Shown: in pieces, positions 26,356 through 35,493 of the stretch | How the letters are laid out: each line of letters opens with the position of its first letter | How positions within the stretch are numbered: position 1 is the stretch's first letter | Assembly: GCA_903873805.1 (NCBI GenBank) | Contig: CAIQQB010000186.1 | Location: 1 to 64,000, forward strand | Direction of reading: 5' to 3' | Length of the DNA: 64,000 nt | Origin: an uncultured Opitutia bacterium | GTDB taxonomy: Bacteria; Verrucomicrobiota; Verrucomicrobiia; Opitutales; Opitutaceae | Program-made: the position numbers and the translations under genes | The notes under the pieces: generated by a model | The model's input: only the letters and a program-made list of their open reading frames with translations | The model's database searches: none | What the model was told of the DNA's origin: nothing

Positions 26356-27045
26356 TTACTCGGCGGAAGCCTCGACGTAGAGCGACTCGACCTGGCGGTC
26401 GGCCGTGTCCACCAGCAGGGCCGGCTGGCGGCCCTGGCCGAAGCGGCAGCGTTCGATCCGGCCGAAGCCGCTGTCCCGCAGAAAGGCGGCGAGGAGCGCA
26501 AAATCGAAAATCGTCCGGTGGCCGGCCGGCGATTCGCGGTCCTGATAGAAGATCCGGTTGACGCTCGTCATCGGCGTCCAGAGCGGGTCCGACCGCTCCG
26601 CGTCCTCGTAGGGAAACTTTGGTGACGCCCCGCCTGCGAGCTGGCGGGCATAAGTGAGGAGATAGAGTTCGCCGTCGGGCACGACGATGCGGATGGTGCC
26701 GCCCGGGGCCAGCACGCGGCGCGCCTCGCGGAGGAGCCGCCGCGCCGTCGCGGGCGGGAAGTGCTCCAGGCAGTGCTCGGAATAGACCCCCTGCAGCGAG
26801 CCGTCCGGAAACGGCAGCCCGCCGAGGATGTTCCAGCACACGTCCACCCCGGGCCGCCAGAGGTAGTCCAGGTTGATGAGGTGGTCGTGGAGGTTGGGCC
26901 CGCAGCCGAGGTCGAGAAACTTCAGCCGGCGGACCCGGTCGCGGCCCAATTGGAAGCGCCGGTTCCGGATCAGGCGGCCGACGAGGGCCTGGACCTTCGC
27001 GTAAGACAGAAGGGAGCGGCGGGGGGAGACGGTGGTGATCGGCAT
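26356..27045 (-). CDS. SAM-dependent methyltransferase (Methyltransf_11-like)
   Basis: A 229-residue protein with LKFLDLGCGPNLHDHLINLDYLW as motif I (about 41-60), YSEHCLEHFPPATARRLLREARRVLAPGG (motif IV to post-motif), and IRIVVPDGELYLLTYAR. This type is common in polysaccharide clusters and thought to methylate sugars or lipid-linked glycans. It is separated from the GT2 upstream by 5 bp. Confidence 0.82.
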   Translation of the reverse strand: MPITTVSPRRSLLSYAKVQALVGRLIRNRRFQLGRDRVRRLKFLDLGCGPNLHDHLINLDYLWRPGVDVCWNILGGLPFPDGSLQGVYSEHCLEHFPPATARRLLREARRVLAPGGTIRIVVPDGELYLLTYARQLAGGASPKFPYEDAERSDPLWTPMTSVNRIFYQDRESPAGHRTIFDFALLAAFLRDSGFGRIERCRFGQGRQPALLVDTADRQVESLYVEASAE

Positions 27046-27050
27046 TGGGA

Positions 27051-27986
27051 TCAGGGGCCGGCGGTCAGGCGGCGCGCAAGCCGCCAGCCGAACAGGCGGC
27101 GGGCGAAGTGAAATTTGCGGCCGCCCTCAGGTTGGAGGGTGGAACCGCCAAGCTGGCTGACGCGCCCGGCGGCGGTGCGGCGACAGCCGGCCGCACGCGG
27201 ATAGGACTCGAAGATGAAGCGCTGGAAGGCCGTGGCGCAGGCGTGCTGCGTGCGCGGCGAGTCCTCAGCCGCCTGGAGCCGGGCGGCCGACAGCTCGAGC
27301 GAGCGCCAGGCGCTGGCCCAGGCCCGCTCGGACTTGGCCGAGCTGAGGCTGCCGGGCAGATTGGACCGGTAATAGGAGAGGGCGTCCTGGCAGGTGCGCA
27401 CGCCGCGGGAGGCGAGTACGACCCGCGTGAAATATTCGCCGTCGTCGTCGAGTGAGAGCGCCTCGTCCCACGGGCCCGCGCGTTCGGCCAGCGTGCGCGA
27501 AATGAGCCAGGCGGCGGGATGCATCATGGCATTGTGCGCGAACTTTTCGACCACCCACGGGACCGGGTCGGCATCGACGCAGAGGCGCTGGGGCGGAAAC
27601 GTGGCGTCGGCGGGGGAGGCGTAAAAGCGGCTCCAGCGGGCGGCGTAGGCGAAGTCGGGTCCCTCCGCGCCGGCGCGGGCGAGCTGCCGGGCGAGTTTCT
27701 CCGGGGCGAGCAGGTCGTCCGCGTCCAGAAACTGGAACCAGTCGCCGCGGGCAGCCCGGAGGGCGGCATTGCGGGCGGCGGCCGCGCCGCGGTTGGGCTG
27801 TGTGAGGATGGTGACGCCGCGCGCGCCGAAGGTGCGGGCGCGGTCGAGCGTTCCGTCGGTCGACCCGTCGTCCACCACGATGATCTCGCCACCGGGCGGG
27901 GACTGCGCGAGGGCGGACTCCAGGGTGGCGTCGATCCACGGGGCGGCGTTGTGGGCCGGGATGAGGATGCTGACGGCGGGGCTCAT
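27051..27986 (-). CDS. GT2 family glycosyltransferase
   Basis: A 311-residue GT-A protein: VSILIPAHNAAPWIDATLESALAQ at the N-terminus, IIVVDDGSTDGTL (about 36), RGAAAARNAALRAARGDWFQFLDADDLL with the metal-binding DxD (about 88-92), and LSLDDDGEYFTRVV (about 180), the catalytic-base region. The C-terminal 80 residues are basic. It adds a sugar from a nucleotide donor. ATG 27986 is 22 bp from the next upstream GT2. Confidence 0.87.
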   Translation of the reverse strand: MSPAVSILIPAHNAAPWIDATLESALAQSPPGGEIIVVDDGSTDGTLDRARTFGARGVTILTQPNRGAAAARNAALRAARGDWFQFLDADDLLAPEKLARQLARAGAEGPDFAYAARWSRFYASPADATFPPQRLCVDADPVPWVVEKFAHNAMMHPAAWLISRTLAERAGPWDEALSLDDDGEYFTRVVLASRGVRTCQDALSYYRSNLPGSLSSAKSERAWASAWRSLELSAARLQAAEDSPRTQHACATAFQRFIFESYPRAAGCRRTAAGRVSQLGGSTLQPEGGRKFHFARRLFGWRLARRLTAGP

Positions 27987-28008
27987 GCGGAGGGACCGGA
28001 CCCGGCGG

Positions 28009-29025
28009 TCATTGGGCGGAGGGGGCGGTGGCCCAGCCGCATTCGCGGCGGACGGCTTCAAGCCGGGAGACGAGACTGCGCCCATGCCAGTTCCGCCAGA
28101 GGCGCTGGACGACACGAAATTCCCAGCCAAGAAATTGGTTGGAAATTCCCGGCCGGTAAAGGCCGGGATGGGCGAGGGCATTGCGCTGCGCGTCCTCATC
28201 CCAGCGCCGTTTCATGGCCGGATTGTGGGTCTTGGCCTCGCCGTGCCGCCGGGCGACACTCAATGGCCGGAGCAGATGGCGGGGGCGCAGGCCGGGCAGG
28301 AGACGGATCCACAGCTCGTAATCGAGGGCGCAGTGTTGCTCCTCCCACACGGGCTGGTGCCGGGCGGAGGCCCAAAAGGTGCTCGGCTGGGGCACAAGGC
28401 CGGCGAACTTCACATAACGGGCGCGGGCGAGGTGGGAGGGCGCATGTCGCATCCGGCCGTCGGCCTGGTCGAGGTCGAGCGCATCGCCATAGATAAATTC
28501 GGCCCCGTCCCGCCGGGCCTCGGCGACGCGGTGGAGGGAGCCGGGCAGGAGAAAGTCGTCGCTGTTGACCCAGCCGTTGAGGTCGCCGGAGCCGAGGCTG
28601 AAGCCGAGGTTGATCGCGTGGCTCTGGCCGCGGTCGCGGGCGACGCGCGCATAGCTCAGCCACGGGCGGTAGCGTTCGATGATGGCGGCGGACTGGTCGG
28701 TCGAGCCGCCGTCCATCACGATGAGTTCGAGCCGCGGATAATTCTGGAGGAGCAGCGAACGCAGGGTTTCCTCGAGAAACTCGCCCTGCTGGTAGGACGG
28801 CGTGACGAGGGTGATGAGCGGCCAGCCGTCGGGGCCGGTGGCGAACGGCGGGGTCTCGACGGTCCACGGCCAGCCCTGACGGCCGGCGGGCGGCGGGGGC
28901 AAGTCGGCCAGGAGCCCGGTGGGGCGCCAAGGCACGGTCGCCAGCGGGAGACGCACGCCGGCGGCGGCAAATTCGGCGCGGTAGGCGGCCAGGTCGGGGA
29001 GGTTCTGGCGGTAGGGCGGACTCAT
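28009..29025 (-). CDS. GT2 family glycosyltransferase
   Basis: A 338-residue GT-A protein. An N-terminal extension of about 70 residues precedes the catalytic domain LITLVTPSYQQGEFLEETLRSL, ELIVMDGGSTDQSA (about 105), then GSGDLNGWVNSDDFLLPGSL with NSDD as the DxD equivalent (about 150) and CALDYELWIRLL (about 235). This subgroup is typical of polysaccharide clusters (WcaA/WfgS style). It overlaps the stop of the preceding GT4 by 4 bp. Confidence 0.87.
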   Translation of the reverse strand: MSPPYRQNLPDLAAYRAEFAAAGVRLPLATVPWRPTGLLADLPPPPAGRQGWPWTVETPPFATGPDGWPLITLVTPSYQQGEFLEETLRSLLLQNYPRLELIVMDGGSTDQSAAIIERYRPWLSYARVARDRGQSHAINLGFSLGSGDLNGWVNSDDFLLPGSLHRVAEARRDGAEFIYGDALDLDQADGRMRHAPSHLARARYVKFAGLVPQPSTFWASARHQPVWEEQHCALDYELWIRLLPGLRPRHLLRPLSVARRHGEAKTHNPAMKRRWDEDAQRNALAHPGLYRPGISNQFLGWEFRVVQRLWRNWHGRSLVSRLEAVRRECGWATAPSAQ

Positions 29026-30251
29026 GCGGACGCGGCGGCCCGGGGGCCGAAGGCTAGTTCGGCGAGACGGGTGTGCAGGCTTTGCTGAAATTCCGCGAGG
29101 GAGAATTCCGTTTCCGCCACCGCGCGGGCCCGGCGGCCGAGCGCCTCGCGCTGTTCCCGGTCTTCGATCAGGGCGAGCAGGGCCGGTCCGACCGTTTCAG
29201 TCCGGGCCGCGGGGGCATGCCGGCCGATGCCCTTCTCATCGAGATACTCGGCCAGCGACGTCTGCGCGCCGGTGAGCGCGAAAATGGGGAGGCCCGCGGC
29301 GGCGAGTTCGGTGACGCGCGACGGCATCGAGTAGCGCTCGTAGTCGTCGGACGGCTCGGGCTGGCGGGTGAACGGAATCAGGGCCAGATCGGCGGCCGCG
29401 AGCATGCGCCAGAGGGCGTCGCCGCGGAGAAATTCCATGGGTTGCAGCTCGGGCCCGGGCTCGAGGCCGGCGGCGCGCAGCTTGGCGATGCCGTCGGGGT
29501 GGCAGTGCCAGCGGATCGGGGGAAGATCGGGCCGGCGTGTCTGGCACCACCGCCAGGCCGCCTTGAGATCGGGCAGCAGCGCCGGGTTCCAGATGTTGCC
29601 GAGCAGCACAGCCTGGAAGTCGGGTCCCGCCGCGCGGTGCGCGGTCTTGTGCAGGGCAGGCAGGGTGACGTGGAATCCGGGATCGACGAGGCAGGGATGA
29701 CCGGTGACGACGGTGAGGTGGCGGGCAATGGGCCGGCTCACGGCCCACACGGCGGTCAGGCGCGGCCCCAGGCGCTTCAGCAGCGGCTGGAGATTGGCGC
29801 TGGTGCTGGGCCAGAAGTCGTGGACATGCAGGAGCACCGGCAAATTTGAAGGAAGAGCGGCCAGCACGGCCTCCAGCACGGCGAAGCCCTCGGCGCCGTA
29901 GCAGATGGCATAAAGCAGGTCCGGCTTGAACGGCACGGCCTGCAACGCCCGGGCGATTCCGTGACGGCCGGGCGGGAGGGCCCGCGGCCGCCGCCGGGCC
30001 AACAGATTCCAGAGCCGGGCCGGCAGAGCGGCCACGCGTTCGCCCGGGGTCGCGGGCCAGCGGACGCCGTTGAGGTCGATGCTGGCGCGGATCCCGGGAT
30101 CCTGCCCGGTGCCGATAAAGGCGTTGCACAGCCGCTCGGGCGGATACTGGGAGAAATTGCGCAGGAAGATCGCCCCCGTGCCGTGGGTGGTGGAGATGCA
30201 ATTCTCCGAAAAGACGAGGATGCGCGGAAGCGCTGCGGTGGTGGAGGGCAA
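29022..30251 (-). CDS. GT4-like glycosyltransferase
   Basis: About 409 residues if it starts at the TTG at 30251; a CTG at 30260 overlapping the upstream stop is an alternative, and no ATG fits. The body shows ILVFSENCISTTHGTGAIFLRNF, LLHVHDFWPSTSANLQPLLKRLGPRL, VWAVSRPIARHL, FQAVLLGNIWNPALLPDL (about 215) and SMPSRVTELAAAGLPIFAL (about 330), an altered E-x7-E region. GT-B fold is likely; catalytic competence is uncertain. It shares 4 bp with the downstream GT2. Confidence 0.75.
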   Translation of the reverse strand: MPSTTAALPRILVFSENCISTTHGTGAIFLRNFSQYPPERLCNAFIGTGQDPGIRASIDLNGVRWPATPGERVAALPARLWNLLARRRPRALPPGRHGIARALQAVPFKPDLLYAICYGAEGFAVLEAVLAALPSNLPVLLHVHDFWPSTSANLQPLLKRLGPRLTAVWAVSRPIARHLTVVTGHPCLVDPGFHVTLPALHKTAHRAAGPDFQAVLLGNIWNPALLPDLKAAWRWCQTRRPDLPPIRWHCHPDGIAKLRAAGLEPGPELQPMEFLRGDALWRMLAAADLALIPFTRQPEPSDDYERYSMPSRVTELAAAGLPIFALTGAQTSLAEYLDEKGIGRHAPAARTETVGPALLALIEDREQREALGRRARAVAETEFSLAEFQQSLHTRLAELAFGPRAAASA

Positions 30252-30256
30252 GGTGG

Positions 30257-31201
30257 TCAGGATGGGCCGGACGGGATCGGGAAGTGCCGCCAGCCGTGAC
30301 GGAAATACCAGCGCTTGGCGGTGTCGACGTAGTGGTGCATCACGGCGCTCGGCGCGAGCACCTCGGACCGCGACGGCAGCGTGATGTAGTCGGCCGCGGG
30401 CGCGATGGCGCACGGCGAACGGGCGGCGAGCATCGCGACGAGCGCCTGTTCGAGATAGTAGCTGGTCTTCTCCCGGGCATGGAGGGTGGCGCACCAGCGC
30501 TCGAGTTCGTCCCAGTCGAGCGCGTCACTGCGCAGGCCGCAGAGCCCGACGTTGACGAGCGGGGGAATCGGGGCGCCGGCGAGTTCCTGCAGCAGCGGCC
30601 GCGAGTAGCCGTAGGACTCGGCGCAGTCCACCGCGTGGAGGATGCGGTCGGGGGCGGCGAGCCAGCGGAGCAGGAAATCGGGCCGCCGGAAAAAGAGCAG
30701 GTCCGAATCGATCACGAGCTTCCAGCCGGTTGAGCCGAGATGGACGTCGGTGAGCTTGCGGATGTTGGGGTAGTGTTCCCAGCGTTCGCGCAGGACGGGA
30801 AAACGGCGGGCGGGAAGGTGGGCTTCCAGCCGGTCGCGGAGTTCGCCAATCAAGTGAAGGCGCACGCCGGGACCGAGCTGGCGGAGCCGGGTCGCGCAGG
30901 TCTCGTCGATGGAACCGTCATCATAGAGTTCGGCCCGCACCGGGACGGCGGCGGCGCGGGCGAAGGTGTGCAGACAGAAGGCCGTCTGGTACCAGAAACG
31001 CCGGCCGGTCATGAGATGCAGGGTGACGGGCGCGATGCCGGGGAAATCCGGGAGGGCCGGCAGGGTGGCGGCGGCGGCCTCCATCTCCCGGCGCTGGCGC
31101 TCGGTTTCCCGGACGGCGAAGGGCCCGCCGTGGCGCAGGGATTCCTGCATCCGTCCCAGCGGGGTGTGGTAGAATTTGAGGAGCAGCTGGCCGGGGGTCA
31201 T
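30257..31201 (-). CDS. Putative GT-A glycosyltransferase of unrecognised family
   Basis: A 314-residue protein not confidently placed in a family. YDDGSID (about 93-99) resembles the GT-A nucleotide-binding DDGS, and WKLVIDSDLLFFRRPDFL (Asp165-Ser-Asp167) is a convincing DxD metal/nucleotide-sugar site. NVGLCGLRSDALDW (about 218) resembles the acceptor-side loop of GT8-like enzymes. LKFYHTPLG near the start and a C-terminal MHHYVDTAKRWYFRHGW are distinctive. By context it is part of glycan assembly. Confidence 0.6.
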   Translation of the reverse strand: MTPGQLLLKFYHTPLGRMQESLRHGGPFAVRETERQRREMEAAAATLPALPDFPGIAPVTLHLMTGRRFWYQTAFCLHTFARAAAVPVRAELYDDGSIDETCATRLRQLGPGVRLHLIGELRDRLEAHLPARRFPVLRERWEHYPNIRKLTDVHLGSTGWKLVIDSDLLFFRRPDFLLRWLAAPDRILHAVDCAESYGYSRPLLQELAGAPIPPLVNVGLCGLRSDALDWDELERWCATLHAREKTSYYLEQALVAMLAARSPCAIAPAADYITLPSRSEVLAPSAVMHHYVDTAKRWYFRHGWRHFPIPSGPS

Positions 31202-31214
31202 GGGCGGGGCGGGC

Positions 31215-32270
31215 TCAGGGACTGTGGCGCAGGCGGATCAGCTCGACGAGGAGATTGTCGATCGGGTCGATCTTGGTCAGGGTCACGTGGGCGGCGGGAA
31301 TGAGGAGGTTGGCCAAGCCCACGGTGAGGGCGACGCGCGGAGCCAGGCGGGGGTGGCGGCCCGCAAAAGCGAAGCCCCCCAGCAGGACAAGCGGGCAGAC
31401 GATGGCCGCGCTGCGGCTCAGGTCGGCGGCCAGCAGCAGACCGACGACCAGGGTGGCCGTGGCGGCTCCGCCGAGCAGCCAGGGATTACGCCGGATCGTC
31501 CCCGCCACCGGCAGCCAGGCTGCGCGGAGGCCCATCCACCAGGCGATGGGCGCCCAGGAAACCAGCAATCCGGCTCGCGGCAGGCTTTCCCGCAGAAACT
31601 GCTGCGTCGGTCCCGCCACGGCGGGGTCAAAGGCGAAGACCAAGCGGACGGTCACGTAGGGCAGCAGGCCGAGAAGCGGAAGGAGTGCGCGGCGGCCCAG
31701 TCCGACGGAGGTATCGGTCTGGCGCACGGCCAGAGCGAGCGGAAGACCGATGAGAAAGCGCTCGTCCACCCAGGGACAGAGCACACATGTGGCCAGCATC
31801 GTCCAAGGCGAGCTGGCAAAGGCGATGGCGAGCAGCCCCAGCCAGACCCAGCCGTCATTGAGCCCGAGCCAGCCGACCGGGGCGAGCACCGCCGAAGTGG
31901 TGGCGAAGAGCAGGGTGCCGCCGAAGACGAAGCGGAAGTCGGCCAGTCGCCGGACATGCAGGTGCGCGACGTAGCCGGTGGCGGCGAAGACGCCGAGCCA
32001 GGGCAGCAGCAGGGCGCCCCAGCCCCGGAGTCCGAGCAGGTGGCAGACCAGTGGCGGCAGCAGGCGCCAGAGCATGGCCGGCTCAACGTCGCGGCGGAAC
32101 GGGTCCGCGCACTGGAGCAGAAAGGTGTGGGCGCGGTCCCATTGCAGGGTGCCGGGAATGTATTCACGCATCAACCACAGGCGCGGGGCGAAGGCGAGCA
32201 GGCTGAGGGCGAGCGCGCCCAGGGTGCAGCCGAGAACGAGGCGGACCGGACGAGGGGCGGGCGCGTTCAT
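31215..32270 (-). CDS. Multi-spanning membrane protein of unknown function
   Basis: A 351-residue protein with about 9-10 hydrophobic helices. The loop after helix 1 (EYIPGTLQWDRAHTFLLQCADPFRRDVEPAMLWRLL) is acidic and could be a GT-C-like catalytic loop, but no family motif is recognised. It overlaps the upstream GT2 by 4 bp (ATGA) and is one of three unassigned polytopic proteins in the cluster (with 12748 and 16961). Candidate roles are periplasmic glycosyltransferase or polymerase. Confidence 0.6.
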   Translation of the reverse strand: MNAPAPRPVRLVLGCTLGALALSLLAFAPRLWLMREYIPGTLQWDRAHTFLLQCADPFRRDVEPAMLWRLLPPLVCHLLGLRGWGALLLPWLGVFAATGYVAHLHVRRLADFRFVFGGTLLFATTSAVLAPVGWLGLNDGWVWLGLLAIAFASSPWTMLATCVLCPWVDERFLIGLPLALAVRQTDTSVGLGRRALLPLLGLLPYVTVRLVFAFDPAVAGPTQQFLRESLPRAGLLVSWAPIAWWMGLRAAWLPVAGTIRRNPWLLGGAATATLVVGLLLAADLSRSAAIVCPLVLLGGFAFAGRHPRLAPRVALTVGLANLLIPAAHVTLTKIDPIDNLLVELIRLRHSP

Positions 32271-33169
32271 CTGGCAAGACCCTCGAGGCGGCCGCAGACC
32301 CCCTGCCAGCGGATCCGGGCGGCGGCGCCGGACCAGGCGCGGTGGGTGAACCACGCCTTGAACTGCCGCGGTGCGACGGACCAGACCGGGAGGGCGGGCC
32401 AGGGGCAGACACCGTGGCGAGTGAGTGCCTGCACCCAGGATTTCTGAATCCCGCGGTTGAGCCGGGCGAGATAGGCCGGTTCGAGGCGGCCGGCCGGAAT
32501 GAGGTGGATCAGACCGAGTTCGGGAAAATAGGCGGTGTCCCAGCCGGCGGCGAACGCCGTGAGCACAATGTCGTTGTCGCCGCCGGAGGTGAGCTCGGCC
32601 CCGCGCCGATCCGGCAGGCCGCGGTCCGGGGCGTCCAGCCAGGCTTGGGCGGCGGCGCGGCGGAGCACCATGCCGGCCCCGATGGGCGCGCACATCGGGT
32701 AGGCGCGCGGAGGTTGTTCCGCTGCGGCGACGAGGGGCCCGGGGCCGAGATCGCGGAGCGCGAGCAGGCCGAAAAACTCGCGGGTCCAGGCGGCCGGGGG
32801 CGACTCGAACTCGGGCGTGCTGCGGCCGCCGAACGTGCCGGCGCGCGGGTGGAGCGCGGCGAGGTGGAGGGCCTGCTCCAGGTAGTCGGGCGCGAGAACG
32901 TTGTCATCGTCGGCGAGAACAATCAGGTCCGCGGCGGTTTCGCGCAGACCGCGGCGGCGCGCGTGGGTGAGGCCGGGCCGGGGTTCGCCGATGATCCGGA
33001 GATTGGGCAGGCCGGGTGGCGGTGGCGCGAGCGGGGGGGTCGAGGCGTTGTCAACGAGCAGGCACTCCCAGTCGGCGGCGGGAAGGCTTTGGGCGCGCAG
33101 GCCTGCGAGGGTGCGGGCGAGCCGTCCGGCGTGCGGGTTATGGGCGCAGATGATGACGGAAACTTTCAT
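32267..33169 (-). CDS. GT2 family glycosyltransferase
   Basis: A 300-residue GT-A protein: VSVIICAHNPHAGRLARTLAGLRAQ at the start, WECLLVDNASTPP (about 36), GLTHARRRGLRETAADLIVLADDDNVLAPDYLEQAL with DDD as the metal site (about 90), and GAELTSGGDNDIVLTAFAAGW (about 205). The last 60 residues are basic and aromatic-rich. It overlaps the acyltransferase upstream by 4 bp and the membrane protein downstream by 4 bp. Confidence 0.87.
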   Translation of the reverse strand: MKVSVIICAHNPHAGRLARTLAGLRAQSLPAADWECLLVDNASTPPLAPPPPGLPNLRIIGEPRPGLTHARRRGLRETAADLIVLADDDNVLAPDYLEQALHLAALHPRAGTFGGRSTPEFESPPAAWTREFFGLLALRDLGPGPLVAAAEQPPRAYPMCAPIGAGMVLRRAAAQAWLDAPDRGLPDRRGAELTSGGDNDIVLTAFAAGWDTAYFPELGLIHLIPAGRLEPAYLARLNRGIQKSWVQALTRHGVCPWPALPVWSVAPRQFKAWFTHRAWSGAAARIRWQGVCGRLEGLAR

Positions 33170-34326
33170 AGGCGGAACTCGGGGCCCGCCGCCAGCGGCG
33201 AACTCCGCTGGAGGTCCCGGGTGGTCGGGCGGGGCCGGCCGGAGCCGAGGGATTTCCAGCCGAGGGCGTGGCGTTCGACCAGATGCCAGCTGAGGACGGC
33301 GCAGAGGCCGGCGGTCAGGAGACTGAGGGCAAAGTAACCGGCAAACCCGAATTCATGGAGATGAAAATGGGCGAGCGTCTGCTGCACCGGAAAACCGAAA
33401 AGGTAGAGACCGTAGCTGTAATCGCCGCCGAGGCGGGACTCGAGGTTGGCCAACGGCAGGCGGTCTCCGAGCCAAAAGAGGACTACCGGCAGCAGCCAGA
33501 GTGCGAGCGGCGTATGGACGCCCAGGCACCAACCGGCGAACAGCAGACCGCCGGCCGCGGGCCCGGACCAGCGGGGCCGGAAGACGGCGGCCGCGACTTC
33601 CGGGAAGACCGCCCAGAGTGTGCCCGCAAAAAAGAAGAGTGTATCCACCTTGCCCGGGGTGTCGAAGAGCCGGTTCACCGCCGGCGGCAGCCAGCCGGGA
33701 GGGGCCGCCGCCCAGACCGTACAGGGGAGGAGGAGGCCGAGGAGCACCGTCCCGCCGAGCCAGCGGATTCGCCGCAAACATCCCAACAGGCCGAGGCCCG
33801 CGAACATCAGGTAGCAGGCTCCCTCGTAGAAGAGCGTCCAAAGCGAGCCGTTCCAATCCCCGCCGTTCGGCCCGCCGTTGGGAAACGGACCGATGGCAAC
33901 CTGACTCGTGGGCTGGAGCAGATTGTGCCAGACATAGCCAGGTGCCGAGGGCGAGAGGCCGAAGAACGGCGGCAATGGTCCGGCGGTGGTAAAGTAAAGC
34001 AAAGGCGTCAGGACGAAGGCCGTGACGGCGAGGCAAAGCCAGAAGGCCGGGATGAGACGGAGCGCGCGGCACCACAGGAAACGGGGTAGCGAGCCGAGGC
34101 GGTTCCAACTGGCGGCGATCAGGGCGCCGCTCAGCACAAAGAAGCACTGCACCGCGAAAGTGCCGCATTGGATCGTGTGCCGGCTCAGCCGCCAGAGCCA
34201 TTCCCCTTCGAGGTTAAAACCGCCGAGCCAGAAGGCATGCGTGTAGATGACCAGCGCGGCGAGCAGCAGCCGGAGGAATCCGATGCTGTTGCGCTGGGCC
34301 GAAGCCGGGGACGGGGCGGCGGACAT
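33166..34326 (-). CDS. Acyltransferase 3 family membrane protein
   Basis: A 386-residue protein with about 10 helices. NSIGFLRLLLAALVIYTHAFWLGG carries the family's R-x10-H region (His about 30), QCFFVLSGALIAASW matches FFxxSGF, and RALRLIPAFWLCL matches the R-x-x-RI-P motif; the last helices precede a basic cytoplasmic tail. The family (OafA/NodX-like) moves acetyl or other acyl groups across the membrane onto glycans. It is followed by only 3 bp by a second, different acyltransferase 3 gene upstream. Confidence 0.85.
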   Translation of the reverse strand: MSAAPSPASAQRNSIGFLRLLLAALVIYTHAFWLGGFNLEGEWLWRLSRHTIQCGTFAVQCFFVLSGALIAASWNRLGSLPRFLWCRALRLIPAFWLCLAVTAFVLTPLLYFTTAGPLPPFFGLSPSAPGYVWHNLLQPTSQVAIGPFPNGGPNGGDWNGSLWTLFYEGACYLMFAGLGLLGCLRRIRWLGGTVLLGLLLPCTVWAAAPPGWLPPAVNRLFDTPGKVDTLFFFAGTLWAVFPEVAAAVFRPRWSGPAAGGLLFAGWCLGVHTPLALWLLPVVLFWLGDRLPLANLESRLGGDYSYGLYLFGFPVQQTLAHFHLHEFGFAGYFALSLLTAGLCAVLSWHLVERHALGWKSLGSGRPRPTTRDLQRSSPLAAGPEFRL

Positions 34327-34329
34327 ATC

Positions 34330-35445
34330 TCAGTAGGCGTGGCGCTGGCCGAGGGCGACGAGCGGGCTCTCCAGCAGCTTCCAGGACAGGATGGCCGCAC
34401 CCCAGGTGACGGCGACGGCGCCGGCGACGAGCGTGGCACCGGCCGGGGTGTGGAGCACAAAATGTTCGCCGGCCAGTCCGCGGATGAGTCCCGCCCCGAT
34501 CAGTCCGTGCCAGAGGTAGACGAAGTAGGAATGGCGGCCGAGGTGGACCAGCGGACGGAAGGCAAACAGCCGATTGAGGCCGGCCGGCCGGCCGCCGGCG
34601 ACGAGGGCGACGAGGAGCGCAAAGCCCGTCGCCAGCAGCGTGTAGCCGTAAAGGCAGAGTTTGGGGTCGCCCTGCTGGAGTCCCTGAACTGTCAGCAATG
34701 CAATGACCAGACCAATGCCGGCGAGCGAAGCCTGCCAGTGCGCCGACAGGGCGGCAAAAAAAGGCTGGGCCGGGGCGTGGCGGACGGCCCAGGCGACGAG
34801 CACCCCGAGCGCGAGGGTGTCCATGCGGAGCGGCATGAGCACATGCGCGGCGAGCGGGTGGCCGGGAAAAACCAGGACGAGCGTGACTCGGGCGGCCCAG
34901 GCCAGCAGCGCCAGCCCGGCGGCGAACCAAGGCAGCTGCGCCGGGGCAATGCTCCGCACCACCCAGGGGGCAATGAGATAGAACTGCTCCTCGACGGCGA
35001 TTGACCAGAGCGCGGACAACGGCAGCCAGTCCCAGACGGGACTGGCCGCGAGGGCGAAGTTGGTCAGGAACAGTCCGTAAACCCAGGCCGGGAACAGGTG
35101 GCCGGCGCCCGCCAGGCCGGCGGCGATGCCGGCAAAGGCGGCGGCGAGGGTCACATAATAGAGCGGGAGGATGCGCACGGCGCGGCGGAGGTAAAAAATC
35201 CGGGCCAGGCGCGGAGAGGAGCGACGGTCGATCAGAATGCCACCGATGAAGTAGCCGGAGAGCACAAAGAAAAGGTCCACTCCGCACCAGGACAGGCTCG
35301 TGCCCGCCCGCACCCACCCGAGCCACGACCCGCGGCCGGGCGGCAGGGCGGACTCCACCAGATGGTGCCAAAGCACAAGGGCGATGGCGAGTCCGCGGAG
35401 TCCGTCGAGCGGCGCCACACGGGCGGTAGTGTTCTGGGGTGACAA
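34330..35445 (-). CDS. Acyltransferase 3 family membrane protein
   Basis: A 371-residue protein with about 10 helices. APLDGLRGLAIALVLWHHLVE is the classic R-G-x-A-I...H motif, DLFFVLSGYFIGGIL the FFxxSGF motif, FYLRRAVRILPLYYV the R-x-x-RI-P motif, and LWSIAVEEQFYLIAPWVV the WSLxxEExFY motif. It is more canonical than its neighbour at 33166 and only modestly similar, so they are not a recent duplication. TTG at 35445 is the listed start; a GTG at 35418 just before APLDGLRG is equally plausible. Confidence 0.87.
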   Translation of the reverse strand: MSPQNTTARVAPLDGLRGLAIALVLWHHLVESALPPGRGSWLGWVRAGTSLSWCGVDLFFVLSGYFIGGILIDRRSSPRLARIFYLRRAVRILPLYYVTLAAAFAGIAAGLAGAGHLFPAWVYGLFLTNFALAASPVWDWLPLSALWSIAVEEQFYLIAPWVVRSIAPAQLPWFAAGLALLAWAARVTLVLVFPGHPLAAHVLMPLRMDTLALGVLVAWAVRHAPAQPFFAALSAHWQASLAGIGLVIALLTVQGLQQGDPKLCLYGYTLLATGFALLVALVAGGRPAGLNRLFAFRPLVHLGRHSYFVYLWHGLIGAGLIRGLAGEHFVLHTPAGATLVAGAVAVTWGAAILSWKLLESPLVALGQRHAY

Positions 35446-35493
35446 GGGAGGACGGGCGGGTACGACTGGCGCACCGGCCCCAGTGCGCCCGGG

